This document shows, piece by piece, positions 40,701 to 52,085 of a DNA stretch of 64,000 nucleotides (the stretch's first letter is position 1; each line of letters opens with the position of its first letter). The notes under the pieces are model-generated. The model did no database searches, was not told the DNA's origin, and was given only the letters and a program-made list of their open reading frames with translations. A program made the translations under genes and the position numbers. The stretch comes from Chondrosia reniformis (Eukaryota; Porifera; Demospongiae; Chondrillida; Chondrillidae): positions 558,001 through 622,000 of the forward strand of contig OX359190.1 of NCBI GenBank assembly GCA_947172415.1, written 5' to 3'.

Positions 40701-43238
40701 CATGCAGTCTGACAGTAGACGGTTCATTTTCACACAAGAAGATGCCCACATTGCTCTTTCCCAAAAGGAAGACCTCATTCAACTCCAACTGTTGGTTCCT
40801 GAGCACTTTCCAATGCTAGGTCTGTCCTTGTCTGAGCTCTGCAGGCACATCAGAAGGGAGATGTATGAGCGCATTTGTTACGTGAGTGAGGTAGTATTTG
40901 GTGCAGAGTTTCTTGAAGAGAAAGCCACTTTAGAGGATGGGGTCATTTGCAGTCACCAGGATTGTGAGGGATCTAGTTTGCATCTTCTGCGATTTGAAGG
41001 TGGCAACCAGAGAACAGGTCTGTGTACCAGACTGAACAAGATGACTGGACTATCTCCAAGAGAGTCTGTTTGGGTTGCTAAGGAACAGGACAGCAACACC
41101 AATGTAAGTTTGCATAATATTATATACCGTATATCAGGAATTGAATGCGTGTGTCAAAAGAATGTGAATCGCGAGTTTTGACTGTATGCTGTATGCGCAA
41201 TCTTTTGACACGTAATTATTGATTTGATTTGTAATTTTGTATACACATCGCTGTACACCTATAAGCATTCTTTTGACCACAATGTTTACTTAAACCCGTG
41301 ATTCACAATCTTTTACTCTCGCATTCATATCCGAATATAGGGTATTCAACAAAATAGACCTTATCAGAAATGTAGCAATTATTGACTGTATATTTTACAT
41401 TTTAATCTTGCTGCTACTGACGCTATATAATATTTTATTATTGTTATTCTTTCAACAGTAATATTTTAATTACAGTGAATCCTCGATTATCCGAACCTCG
41501 ATTATCCGGATCCTCGATTATCCGGATCACAAAATTACCTTGCACGTGACACGTGGATTACGCAATTATGATACCAACGTATGCGAATGTGACACGTTTC
41601 AGTCACGCTAATGTTTTTTGCTCGATCGAGGATGGCAGAGTCTACTAGCGCTGCGAAACCTAAGCGAAAGAGAACAGTTTTAAGTATTGAATCTATACGT
41701 GTTTTGTTGGCGTGCTTGATCGTCCAAAGAAATCGTTCTACTGTTCTACATATTTGATTATATTTCACTTATCCGAACTTTTCACTTATCCGAACAAAAT
41801 TTTTGTGCCATTTGACCAATGGGGTTCGGATAACCGAGGATTCACTGTATATTTATTGATTTTTATCTTCTTCTGTATAGTTGAGTGTGGCTGGTAAAGT
41901 GGAATTTGATGGAGACCAGTTCCTTCTCTATAAAGATGGTGAGTGCATATTCACTAACACAGCTGTTGTGCAGCATTTTCAGTTTATTGCATAATGATTT
42001 ATATGTCTTCATGTGTTCATATGTAGATGCCAGTTGTGAATGGAGAAAGGTAATACAACTCCATCATAGGGTCTACCTGCGAGAGAATCTCTGTATCAGA
42101 GAAATTGCCAACCAGCTCTTGCAAGGAATGGATGGAACACAGCTAATTACATATGGCATTTATCAGAGGATCAATCATGCTGTAACCAAGAAAGATGCAA
42201 ATGAAATCTTCTTGGAACACTTGAGAAGTAAAACACTTTCAGATTTTGATATTTTCTGCAAGATCCTCCGACAAACCTCAAGAGACTATGAGGTACATGA
42301 AGAAGTGGCTGACAGGCTGGAAGGGGACACCAGAATATGGGTAGGTCCTTACACTTCAGAATATGGGTAGGTCCTTACACTTCAGAATATGGTAGGTCCT
42401 TACACTTCAGAATATGGGTAGGTCCTTACACTTCAGAATATGGGTAGGTCCTTACATACTTTAGAATATGGCACACATACTTTCCTCTTTATGATGTTTG
42501 TCGGTGATTACTTGTGGTTTGATTATCACTTTGATCTCACATGTGTGCTGTTATGTGTCTTCCTATACCTATTCTCTATTTATCATTTGACTGCATTAGG
42601 GAGATCAGCCTTTGAGATCAAGAAATTCAAGTGAGTTTTAAACAGATATATACGTACGTATAGGTTGCTATATAACAGATGTACAAAGTAATGTGTTCAA
42701 TTTATTGTACCTGTAACGTTTACATTGTCACCATTTTGTACGATTCATAGGATCCTGTGAACCAGACAAATCAAAACAAGCCATGGACACCAACCTACCA
42801 ATGCCAGTTACACCAGTTGGTAAGGAGAAATGCAATTTACTTTACTTTGTTTGTGGATGCGGCAAAAACTCACAGTCTCACATTCTTTAGACACACACAT
42901 TCAAATTTTGTATTCTGTACAGTATTACATTTGGTATGTATTATATACATGTATCTGTAGCTGAGGACAGCTTACAACAGAGAGTGACTCTTTGCCAACT
43001 TCAAGATGTAGCTGATTCTGAAGCTGTCAACAAGTGGAAACCAGTGTGCAGACGTTTAGGAGTGAGAAGGGACATCATTGTAGAGGCAGAAAAAGCTAGT
43101 TCAAACGATCGATCAGAAGCCTTTGTCATAGCCTTGGAGTTATGGCATGACGAACAAGGAGATAAAGCTACAGTTTCTGTCCTTGTTGAAGCACTGGAGA
43201 AGAGTGGATTTAATGAAGTGGCCAAATCACTCAAATAG
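37788..43238 (+). CDS. X-Roc-COR-CARD-Death protein (ROCO gene 1)
   Basis: Exons: 37788-38383 (linker and X domain), 38824-41103 (Roc-COR, 760 codons), 41881-41938 (LSVAGKVEF), 42027-42340 (CARD), 42600-42630, 42751-42819 and 42961-43238 (Death domain, stop). All phases agree. The Roc part has the P-loop GGSRVGKTS, a DTGG switch-II motif and FLVGTHLS in place of NKxD, with a Thr/Pro-rich insert before switch II. The COR part includes LKLFHCLGFYVYFDLSEY and CTDATFLYKEMSKVL. The CARD (KVIQLHHRVYLREN) and Death domain (VNKWKPVCRRLGVRRDIIVE) suggest a cytosolic death-fold signalling scaffold gated by a GTPase. DTGG is followed by Leu where the sister gene has Gln. The first exon needs a phase-1 exon upstream; the exons at 30957-33789 fit, so the gene may start at 30957. 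Confidence 0.85.
38442..38710. mobile_element. pogo/Tigger-type MITE in the X-to-ROCO intron of gene 1
   Basis: CAGTGAATCCTTGGTTATC at one end and GATAACCGAGGGTTTACTG at the other, flanked by TA on both sides: the terminal repeat and target site of pogo-like DNA transposons. Non-coding. An equivalent element sits in the same intron of ROCO gene 2 (47903-48328). Confidence 0.85.
41125..41344. mobile_element. TA-flanked MITE, copy 2, in a ROCO gene 1 intron
   Basis: Same family as 20696-20917, with ends TACCGTATATCAGG and ATATAGGGTA and the same interior (GAATGCGTGTGTCAAAAGAA). The matching intron of ROCO gene 2 (50753-50930) reads straight through this point, so the insertion followed the gene duplication. 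Confidence 0.87.
41473..41847 (+). mobile_element. Internally deleted pogo/Tigger DNA transposon
   Basis: Terminal repeats CAGTGAATCCTCGATTATCC and GGATAACCGAGGATTCACTG with TA flanks. Inside, an ATG at 41632 opens MAESTSAAKPKRKRTVLSIE, which resembles the N-terminus of Tigger-like transposases just before the CENP-B-type helix-turn-helix. The DDE domain is absent. The CTCGATTATCCGGAT motif is triplicated at the left end. Missing from the matching ROCO gene 2 intron. Confidence 0.85.
42341..42470 (+). repeat. 26-bp tandem repeat of the exon-intron boundary
   Basis: GTAGGTCCTTACACTTCAGA followed by ATATGG is repeated about five times, beginning at the 5' splice site of the CARD exon (TATGG|GTAGGTCC). 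Each unit recreates the exon's last bases and the donor. Confidence 0.9.
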
Positions 43239-43784
43239 TACGTGTTAGGCTAATATTAATACAGCTCCTATATAGATAGAAGGTTGACATTACAGTACCA
43301 ATAAATACAATACAATACAACTGGTATCTTTTACTAATCTCTTTTGATATGACTATTTAGTAGATAATTAACGTGCAACCACTTAAATTACTTATTTCTT
43401 CTTATGCACATTGTCCAGACCTACATATATATACATATATATATGTATTTCAATACTTAATTCATTTGTTTTATAGGGTTACATACAGTGAAATGGATCT
43501 CAACATTGATCTTATTAACATCCCTCTTCCTAGATCCACTGTGCACATGTATACTTCATAAACCATTTTTGTATTATTACTGTCATCAGTAAAATCAATC
43601 TAGTTTTAGTATGTAATTTGCTGTTTAACATTTTGAATAAGAAAGAATACTCTATATGTTTGCTGTATGTCAAAGCTGAGTAATCTTTATATATATATCT
43701 ACTCTGTTGGTATACGTCATTAGATGTAGTTTTACTGTTTTCCTTTCCTTATTTGAGATTAGCTGTTTTGATCAGATATACATA
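43239..43784. other. Downstream region of ROCO gene 1
   Basis: AT-rich sequence presumed to hold the 3' UTR. An acceptor-like TTTTATAG at 43479 precedes a short frame (MDLNIDLINIPLP), but joining it to the Death exon meets a stop at the junction, so I do not call an exon. Confidence 0.55.
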
Positions 43785-43906
43785 CAGGTTTCCTATGTAG
43801 ATATAGGTGTAGCTAGGGTATAGTGCATTCTATAGCTATTTGTTTAAGAAATGTACAAAACAACTTCAAACTCTCCTCTGTACCAACATTCAGCAAGTGC
43901 TTTAAG
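43785..43906 (-). pseudogene. Inverted CARD-exon fragment A
   Basis: On the minus strand it reads FLKHLLNVGTEESLKLFC, matching the last part of the terminal CARD exon at 51165 (FLKHLLNAGTEESLKLLC). It abuts UTP23 fragment 2 at about 43907. The same inverted sequence recurs at 59850-60120. Confidence 0.82.
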
Positions 43907-44086
43907 AATTCCACGAGCCCTATCAAGTATTTGTCGACGGGACCTTCTGTCAAGCCGCTCTGGCGGGAAAGATCCAGTTGAAGGAGCAACTGCCAAAGTA
44001 TTTCGGATGTGCTCAGGAAGAGGAGAGAGAGAGAGAGACTGAAGAGATGTGCTCTCAGTCTTAAAGTTACCAAGTTGACTGAATAA
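43907..44086 (+). pseudogene. UTP23 fragment 2 (two pieces joined)
   Basis: About 100 bp match UTP23 from FHEPYQVLVDGTF to QLPKYF. The sequence then jumps directly to the extreme C-terminal part (KRRERER, LKRCALSL) and its stop. The middle of UTP23 is deleted. The next copy on the right (60121-60270) keeps the same join after AAGTATTTCGGATGTGCTC. Confidence 0.88.
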
Positions 44087-44607
44087 CTTGTTTTAACACA
44101 TTCTTTAGTCATTTTTACATTGGTATTTTAGAAATCATGAAACTCGCACGTAATATAGCGCAACCATTTTACTAACCCTCGTGCACGTATATGAAGCTGG
44201 ACCCGAAGGGCGTATACTAAACTGGGAGGGCGTATACGTAGGAAAGTTGCCAATCCTCTTCGTCCATTCTCCAAACTTATAACTAGTAAATTCGAGTCTT
44301 AAAGAAGATTGAAATCTGTACCAATATCGTAAGCAAATAGAAAACTCTAGTATTCAGAGCCCTTGGAGAGTCAGAGGAAGAGAGGTGATTTATACGATTG
44401 ACGCTTGTTCGTGTATACCTTATTGCACAAGCCTGTGCCACAGTTTGTATATAACTCTTAAAGTGATATGCTCTATGATCAGCAAGCTGAATGACTTCAA
44501 TATCAGAATCATTTGACCAGTTGAATGTGCATCTCTCACTTTTAATTACAATTTTGATACTTCCATACTATACCTTACTTAATGTTGAACTGTATTTGTA
44601 TATAGCA
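44087..44607 (+). promoter_or_regulatory. Duplicated 5' flank of the CARD genes, copy 2
   Basis: Same ordered block as 30476-30956, with an extra GGAGGGCGTATAC repeat near 44220-44240. It leads to TATATAG and CAATGG at the CARD start codon. Confidence 0.65.
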
Positions 44608-47600
44608 ATGGAAAGAAGTCCAGATGAGATCATTGAGTTTTTGGATAAGCTCAAGGAGAGTCACTTGAAGTTTTGCAATGTAAAGCGTTTATCACATGGG
44701 CTAGAAAGAGAGAAAGTTATAAATGCAGCTCAGAAACAGCGATTAGAGAATTGCCAAACTAAAGATGAAGCAATACAGTTGTTTCATCAGTTTCTTCATA
44801 ATGATCCAGCACCAGAAACACTCAAAGGTGCTGCTGAGGTACTTAAGAATGCTCCTGAGACTACTAACGTGAACAAGAGGTGTGCTAAGGCCATTGAAGC
44901 ATTTCTAGGAATTGATCCTGCTCAATCATTGGAAGGTGTGTGTATGAAATGGAAAATAATTTGCTGTCTCTACAGGGACTAATGAGACTATAAAAGCTAA
45001 ATTTGGTAGTCTACAGCTTTTTCATATACTTTTAGTAATTCAGTTGGGACATGACAGCCTGTATTCAATACATTTGTTTCAGTTCGTTATAGACACACTT
45101 ACATATATATTATTATATATCATATGGAATGATATTTGGGGGCCGGGAGGACAAAATGAAAATTTTCAAAATTCAGGGTGGGGGGGGCGGGCAATATTAA
45201 GCTACATATTTATTTCCCAAAAGTCTAGGGGGGTTAAATTAATCCTGGGGGGAATCCCTTCTGCCCCCTGAGGGCCTCTATGCAGCCCTGAATATATTTA
45301 CTGATAGTATGTCTCTTACACTATAGAACCTCCTCCTCCTTACCAACCTCCTCCTGCTGTAGCAGTTATTACCAGAGGTCAGAGTAGTATCTTTTGAAAT
45401 GATCATCTTTCGACTTTTAGAGCGTCTAAAGACGCAGTTTTCTTGTTTCTTCTTGCTGTCAAACATTTCAACCCTGAGATTCAACGATTGAATGTGAAAT
45501 AACATTATTAATTAATTACTTGTGGTTTTATGTGACATATAAAAGAGTCTCAGATTAGACAGTTTTTGATCAGCTCTCTTATTGAGGTTTAATAGTTGCT
45601 GTTATTATTAAAAGTTGTACAAGTGTCTGCACCCGTTTGTGACCGATCTCGCTCACGTTTGTCCTTCTTTGTAACGCTACGTTTGGTTTTCACTTACCTT
45701 GGATTGCTGAACGACAGGGCTGGTGTACATATATATGAGTGGTGTTATTATTGTGAACAGGCCCGTACACATGGGGTGTTCATTGGGTGTGTATAAAACC
45801 CCTCCAGGATCTGTGGTGCTTAAAATTGTACGGGCCTGGTGAAGTAATATATCTCTACAATTTGGACCGTTCTTATTATATCAAACATACAGATTGTAAA
45901 GATAAAACCTACATGGCTATTCCAGTTGCCACGGAGACTTAATGTAAATTTATTTTCATTATGCTTTAAACAAAATGGCCACTTACCAAGCACACTATAT
46001 ACAATTTTAATACTTTTCTGCACTATGCATTATGATTATTATCTCATGTTTATCTTCTTCTATATATATCAATAGAAAAAAGACCAGATGATATCATTGA
46101 GTTTTTGGATGAGCTCAAGAAGAATGATTTGCAATATTGCCATGTAAAGAAAGTATCATCTAAACTAGAAAGAGAGAAAGTGATAGATAAAGCTCAGAAA
46201 CAACAAATAGACAAGTGCCAAAGTAATGCTGAAGCAAATGAGTTGTTTCATCAGTTTCTTTGTGAAGATCCAGCACCAGAAACACTCAAAGGTGCTGCTG
46301 AGGTACTTAAGAATGCTCCTGAGACTACTAACATGAACAAGAGGTGTGCTAAGGTCATTGAAGACTTTGTAGGAATTGAGCCTGATCGGTCATTGGAAGG
46401 TGTGTGTATGAATAGTGTTAGTGTAAAATAATTTGCTCTCTCTAAGAAGAATGAGTCAATGAACTTTTATTTGTATACATTATTCCATGCATATACATGA
46501 GTGTTTAGGGACATTCCCTTTACTTCTGTCATTCCTCAGCAGCTGGTCCATCAGAGACACACCCTCCCTCAGCACCTGGAAAGAATTGGAAAGAAACGAT
46601 ACAATCCAAACACTGGCTCTACCTGTTGGCCAACCTCACTGTCGACAAGATAGTGGATCACCTCTACCAGGGAGTGGATGGAAAGTCACTGGTTACTGAA
46701 GAGGTGTATGATGATATTGAGAATGCAAAGAGCCAAAAGGAAGCAAACAAGATCTTTTTAAAGCACTTGCTGAATGCTGCTACAGTGGAGAGCTTGTATC
46801 TGTTTGGTAAAGTACTCCATCAGACATCAGATGAATATCCGATTCATGAAGAGATTCTTGAGAAACTGAAAGTGGATTTCACTGGAGTATTTTTGGGAAT
46901 GAAGCAGTCAGGTGAGTATATATGTACACTATTTTGAAGTGTGAAGTAATATCCTGATGATTTTTCATGAATTGAATGATATTTGGGGCCATGGTGGGGA
47001 AATATTTTTTTTATTTAGGGCGGGGGGCAATGTTTTATACATATTAAGCTGTATACGTATTTTCCCAAAAGTCTAGGGGGGTGGGTAAAATCAATTCTAG
47101 GGGGATCCCCCGCCCCCCTCTATGCTGCCCTGAATAGTTTCTGATAGGGTGTCTCTTCCACTATAGACCCTCCTCTTGACCAACAGTATGAAGAAACGTC
47201 TACAAGGGGTCAGAGTACATCAGAAGCAGAGACTGCTCTGGATCAAACAGATGAGAGGAAGCTATTTGAAGCTTTTGACCAGATTGATAGTCATGTGGAG
47301 TCACATGAAATTAGAGAAACTTACAGAAAAGTTATGATGGAGTTGTCCATTCTTTTGGACAAGATCACACCAGAGGAATTACGAGCCATCTGTGTTAGTT
47401 TGCAAGCTGGGCGATGGGAATTGGAAATTACATATAGCTTGGATGATATTCCTAATACAACTAAAGAATTGCAGAGATTTCTTGTAATCTGGACCACTCC
47501 ACTAGATGTTCGCATGATTAAATATGTGGAAGAAGCTATTGAAGATAAAGAGAAGAAGAAGAAACTGGTAAAAGCTCTAAAGAAACATAAAGAAGAACTG

Positions 47601-50600
47601 AAATCATTTTCAGAAAAGAGTCTTGAATATTTAAAGGAGAAGGGAGTGAAACTTGTGAATCCAGAACACTTTGCTTCCCTGAAGCCAGAAGAATACCTCC
47701 TCAGGGAGTTACTCAGATTGCAAGAGTACCTGCAAATCGATCCGTATTTGTTTAAAGGCTTATTGAAGGTTAGTAGAAGGGTCCAATGTTAGTAAGATTA
47801 TTTGATAATTAGTGACTAAGGCTGTGATTATAGTAATTGGAATTAATAATACTTACAAATGTGGTGTGTGGTACAAATGGATTTGCCTTTTGCCGTGTTG
47901 TACAGTGAATACTTGGTTATCTGAACCTCAATTCTCAATTGCATTGGGTAAATACTGTAAAACCTTAATATTAGCTTTAGCGTTTTGTAAATACTTGCTC
48001 CACACTACTGTGCATGTGTAATAATAAACATTTTAGAGACCATAAATGTTATAGAGAATGATATTGCATCACTAATTTCGCTATCATTAATAGCACACTA
48101 ATATTATGTACCACAACAATTTTATTGGGATAAGTGAAAGGTTCGTAATGTTAAGTAATTTGGATGGTGATTCTATGACATATATTTATCTGCAAAAATG
48201 TGTTTAATCCTAAATTCCTAAATGTCTGCATTCTGTTTTAATGTTAAACTAATTGAACGTCCGTTAACGGTAATTTTGTGGTCCATATAATCGTGGATCC
48301 AAATGTTCGGATAACCAAGGATTCACTTTACATGTATATCAGTTATCAGCAATGATGCAATCTACTTTTAACATATCTACTAGTACAGTAATTGGCGAAT
48401 AACATGAAATCAAACAATATATTGTATTAGCATAAATTATCTATACTACCGATTATGGTAGCTAATTATAGTATACTAACAACTCTACTAATACAGTACA
48501 TGGTGTTAGCTATATTAGAAATACAATTTTCTCCTTCTACAGGAACCAAAGTGGTACATTGAAGCCATAGAAGGACATGGTTCAGTTGAAGTGAACATTA
48601 GCCGTGCAATCTTCACAGGAGGCTCACGTGTTGGTAAAACCTCACTGAAGCACTACCTGCTCCACAACACAGTAAGAGAAGACAAAACTAGCACTGGAGT
48701 GCTGGAAGCTCCTGAAGTGGCCATCATTGCACAAGGCATTGCCATTGGGTCTTCTTGGGAAGTTTTAACAGATGAAAAGCTAGGGCAGCATATTTCAAAG
48801 GTTAAAATTGAGAAAAGGGAGGTCTTTCCAGGCAGCACTCTAGAGACCCCATCTGCCTCTCTTCCACAGGCTACATCTGATGATACCACTTTAGTTGGTG
48901 ATATTGCCAAGACAACTGAGATAGCCAGTGAGACAACCAAGCTACCAACCGACACCTCCATAACCCCTCCTCCTCCTAACCATGATACCACTGAGGCTTT
49001 AGCAGTACAAGACCCACTGGAGCTGCTAGAGCAAGCCAGGGACAGCTTCCTGCAGAAATACAATCTCTCCACTGAAGCAGAATTTGATGAGAAGCAGTGC
49101 ACGTTCATTTACCTCCTGGACACAGGAGGCCAGCCCTCCTTTCAGAATGTCCTTCCACTTCTACTGGACTTTCCCTGCAACTTCTTGCACGTCTTTAAAG
49201 CTTCAGAGAGGTTGACAGATCCGTACATCAATGCCTACTGTCAAGATGGAATCACTGAGGTGGAGAGCTCCAACAGCCGTTCAACCTGGGAATTGATGAA
49301 GGAGTCCATTACAGCTGCCTACACAATGTCAATGAAAAGCAAGCGGCAGTTGGAAGCATTCGATGTTGCCACTGAGCCCCAATTGCGCATTTTCCTTGTT
49401 GGCACTCACCTTTCCCTTCTTCCTGAAGATCCTGAAGCTAAGAGAGCTCTACTGGACCACAACGAGAAGGTTCTAGAAGAAATGGACAACAAGCCATATG
49501 ACAGCAACAGGGTTTCCCCCCAGAAGAGGCTGCCTACAAAGGTGCTGGTAGCTACTTTGTAGTGGACAGTCAGCTACAGGGAGACAGCAAACTGAAGGAG
49601 CACACTCGTAAAGCTGTAAATGTTCTTCGTTCTCTACTTTCAGATGCCAAGAATCGATTAACACTGAAAGTCCCCAAAGTTTGGTTCTGCCTGCAACTAA
49701 TCACATCTAGCGTAGAAAAGAAGATGTGGAAGTTCACAGAACTGAAAAAGTTCTGCATCCAATGCAACTACATCCAAGCTGTAGATGCTGATGGACAGCT
49801 CCTTGAAATGCTGAACCTCTTTCACAGTCTTGGGTTCTATGTGTACTTTGACCTGAGTGAGTACAAAGAGCAGTGGATCTGTACAGATGCAACCTTTCTG
49901 TACAAGGAAATGTCCAAAGTGCTATCGGTCCAGTATGTGCGAAGTGAATCTCCAAGTCCAGAGCTACGCAAATTCATTGAAAAAGGCGTGATTTTTGAAG
50001 CTGTTTCTGAGGCCTTGTTTCAGCAGCTAGGCATTGATGGTGACATTCCAACAAGATGGCTCCTGGAGGTCCTAGTAAATGTCGGTATTGCAGCCAAAGT
50101 TAGGGGAAAGGAGATGCACTACTTCATTCCAGCAGTCCTTCCTGAGAGGCAGATCCACCTACCTGAAGCATCTGTGGCCACTTTGGGATTCACTTTCTCA
50201 TTCCATTCAAGTGAATATCAGAGGTACAGCAGTGTACCGACTGGTCTATTCCACAGACTGGCTGTGGATATTGCAAGTGGCAGACAGGTTTTAAACGACG
50301 AGGAAGTAAGGCCATTACAGTTGAGACGAAAGCAGTGGAGGTACTGCCACAAGCAGTCTGACAGTAGACAGTTCATTTTCACACAAGAAGATGCCCACAT
50401 TGCTCTTTCCCAAAAGGAAGACCTCATTCAACTTCAACTGTTGGTTCCTGAGGACTTTCCAGACACAGAGCCATCCTTGTCTGAGCTCTGCAAGCACATC
50501 AGAGAAGAGATGTACAAGCGCATTTGTTACGTGAGTGAGGTAGTATTTGGTGCAGAGTTTCTTGAAGAGAAAGCCACTTTAGAGGACGGGGTCATTTGTA

Positions 50601-51484
50601 GTCACCAGAATTGTGAGGGCTCCAGTTTGCATCTTCTGCGATTTGAAAATGACAACCAGAGAAAGGGTCTGTGTACCAGACTAAACAAGATGAAGTCATT
50701 ATCTCCAAGAGAGTCTGTTTGGGTTGCTAAGGAACAGGACAGCAACACCAATGTAAGTTTGCATAATATTATGTATTTAACAAAATAGACCTTATCACGA
50801 ATGTAACAATTATTGACTGTATATTTTACATTCTAATCTTGCTGCTACTGACTCAATTTAATATGTTATTATTGTTATTATTTGGACACAAGTAATTTAT
50901 TGATTTTCATATCTTCTTCTGTATACGTAGTTGAGTGTGGCTGGTAAAGTGGAATTTGATGGAGACCAGTTCCTTCTCTATAAAGACCAGTCTACCTGTA
51001 CTGGAGGATCTGAAGTTGTTAGACAGCCAACACCATCTGCCAACTCGGGAGAGTGTGATGGTGAGTGCATATTCACTGTACCACTAAAATGTGAACCAGA
51101 TTATGTTAGTTAACTGCCTCATGATTATGTAATGATTTTTTATGTTATTGCATGTATTGTATAGATGTTCCCGACAATTGGAAAGAAATGATACAATCCA
51201 ACTGGATCTACCTGTTGGACAAGCTCACTGTTGACAAGATAGTGGATCACCTCTACCAGGGAGTGGATAGAAAGCCACTAGTTACTGAAGAGGTGTATGA
51301 TGAGATTGAGAATGCAAAGAGCAAAAAGGAAGCAAACAAGATCTTCTTAAAGCACTTGCTGAATGCTGGTACAGAGGAGAGTTTGAAGCTCCTTTGTACA
51401 GTTCTTCAACAAACATCTGGTGACTATCACATTCATAAAGAGATTCTTGAGAAACTGAAAGTGGATTTCAAATTTGGAATGTAA
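44608..51484 (+). CDS. CARD-CARD-CARD-X-Roc-COR-CARD protein (ROCO gene 2)
   Basis: Exons: 44608-44935 (ATG, CARD), 46076-46399 (CARD), 46540-46911 (second CARD type, NLTVDKIVDHLYQGVDGK), 47167-47768 (X domain), 48543-50752 (Roc-COR), 50931-51060 (LSVAGKVEF plus linker) and 51165-51484 (CARD, stop). All junction phases agree. The P-loop GGSRVGKTS and DTGGQPS are intact. The Roc-COR exon lacks about 23 codons found in gene 1 after the P-loop and is one base short near 49514 (GTTTCCCCCC against GTATTCCCCCC). The frame therefore shifts in the middle of the exon: either a real recent lesion or a sequencing error in a C run. It ends with a CARD rather than a Death domain. Upstream lie the same flank block and UTP23 piece seen at other CARD genes. 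Confidence 0.82.
45327..45397 (+). other. Orphan linker exon, truncated X-domain entry
   Basis: After the acceptor CTATAG it reads EPPPPYQPPPAVAV, then ITRGQSSIF and a stop. The start matches the X-domain linker (EPPSDQ..AVATKGQST), but the X domain itself is replaced by the arm sequence found in the palindrome at 61747. Joining it to the first CARD would give a short CARD-only protein. Confidence 0.6.
45388..45483. repeat. Single arm of the palindromic element at 61747
   Basis: ATCTTTTGAAATGATCATC through GTCAAACATTTCAACCCTGA matches the left arm of the inverted repeat at 61747-61941. The second arm is absent here. Confidence 0.8.
47903..48328. mobile_element. pogo/Tigger-type MITE in the X-to-ROCO intron of gene 2
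   Basis: CAGTGAATACTTGGTTATC and GATAACCAAGGATTCACTT ends with TA flanks. Same intron and same direction as 38442-38710, so it was present before the two ROCO genes duplicated. It is longer here by about 160 bp. Confidence 0.83.
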
Positions 51485-51899
51485 CTTTCAAGTTGATCTA
51501 TATCTTGTAAATTTGGAGCTATTTAGTCATTTAGTTTAATTTTTATTTGTTGATTTATAATGTCCTTTGTAAATTTGCAAGTTCATATAAGCAGTGTATT
51601 ATACACACTAATTACCCTTTATCAGTTTAAGGCCTTGATGTAACACTTGTGTTATCACTTATCTATAGTGGCGAAAATACATTTAAAAAATTTGTATATA
51701 TGGTGGCTAAAAAAGATGTCTCACGATCAATGTAGTTTAGAACATAAAATGGATAAGTGCGACCACTGGTCCGTTGTCAATCATTGATTAGAGGAAGCTG
51801 GGTACGAAGATCAAACCAGTTGACCCAAAAATATTCACAGACATTGCTACTGATGTTAACCAGATACATTATGTCAGTTAATTATAACTGACTCATGAT

Positions 51900-52085
51900 G
51901 TAAGGAGATTGGGAAGGCAAAGAACGTATAAAGGAGGCAAACGCGATCTTCCTTTCTCCAGCCACCTGTTGACCACTGGTACAGTGGAGAGCTTGAATTT
52001 GTTTGGTAAAGTACTCCAGCAGGCATCAGATGACTATCCGATTCATGAAGAATTTCTGGAGAAACTGAAAGAGGATTTCACCATC
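51900..52085 (+). pseudogene. Degenerate CARD-exon remnant
   Basis: Frame pieces read TVESLNLFGKVLQQASDDYP and IHEEFLEKLKEDF, matching the end of the second CARD type (VESLYLFGKVLHQTSDEYP at 46790). The first half is scrambled. It lies 400 bp after ROCO gene 2. Confidence 0.75.

Noticed and set aside
43480-43561. Extra terminal exon after the Death domain
   Set aside because: An acceptor is present, but the only nearby donor (GTACGTG) gives an immediate stop at the join.
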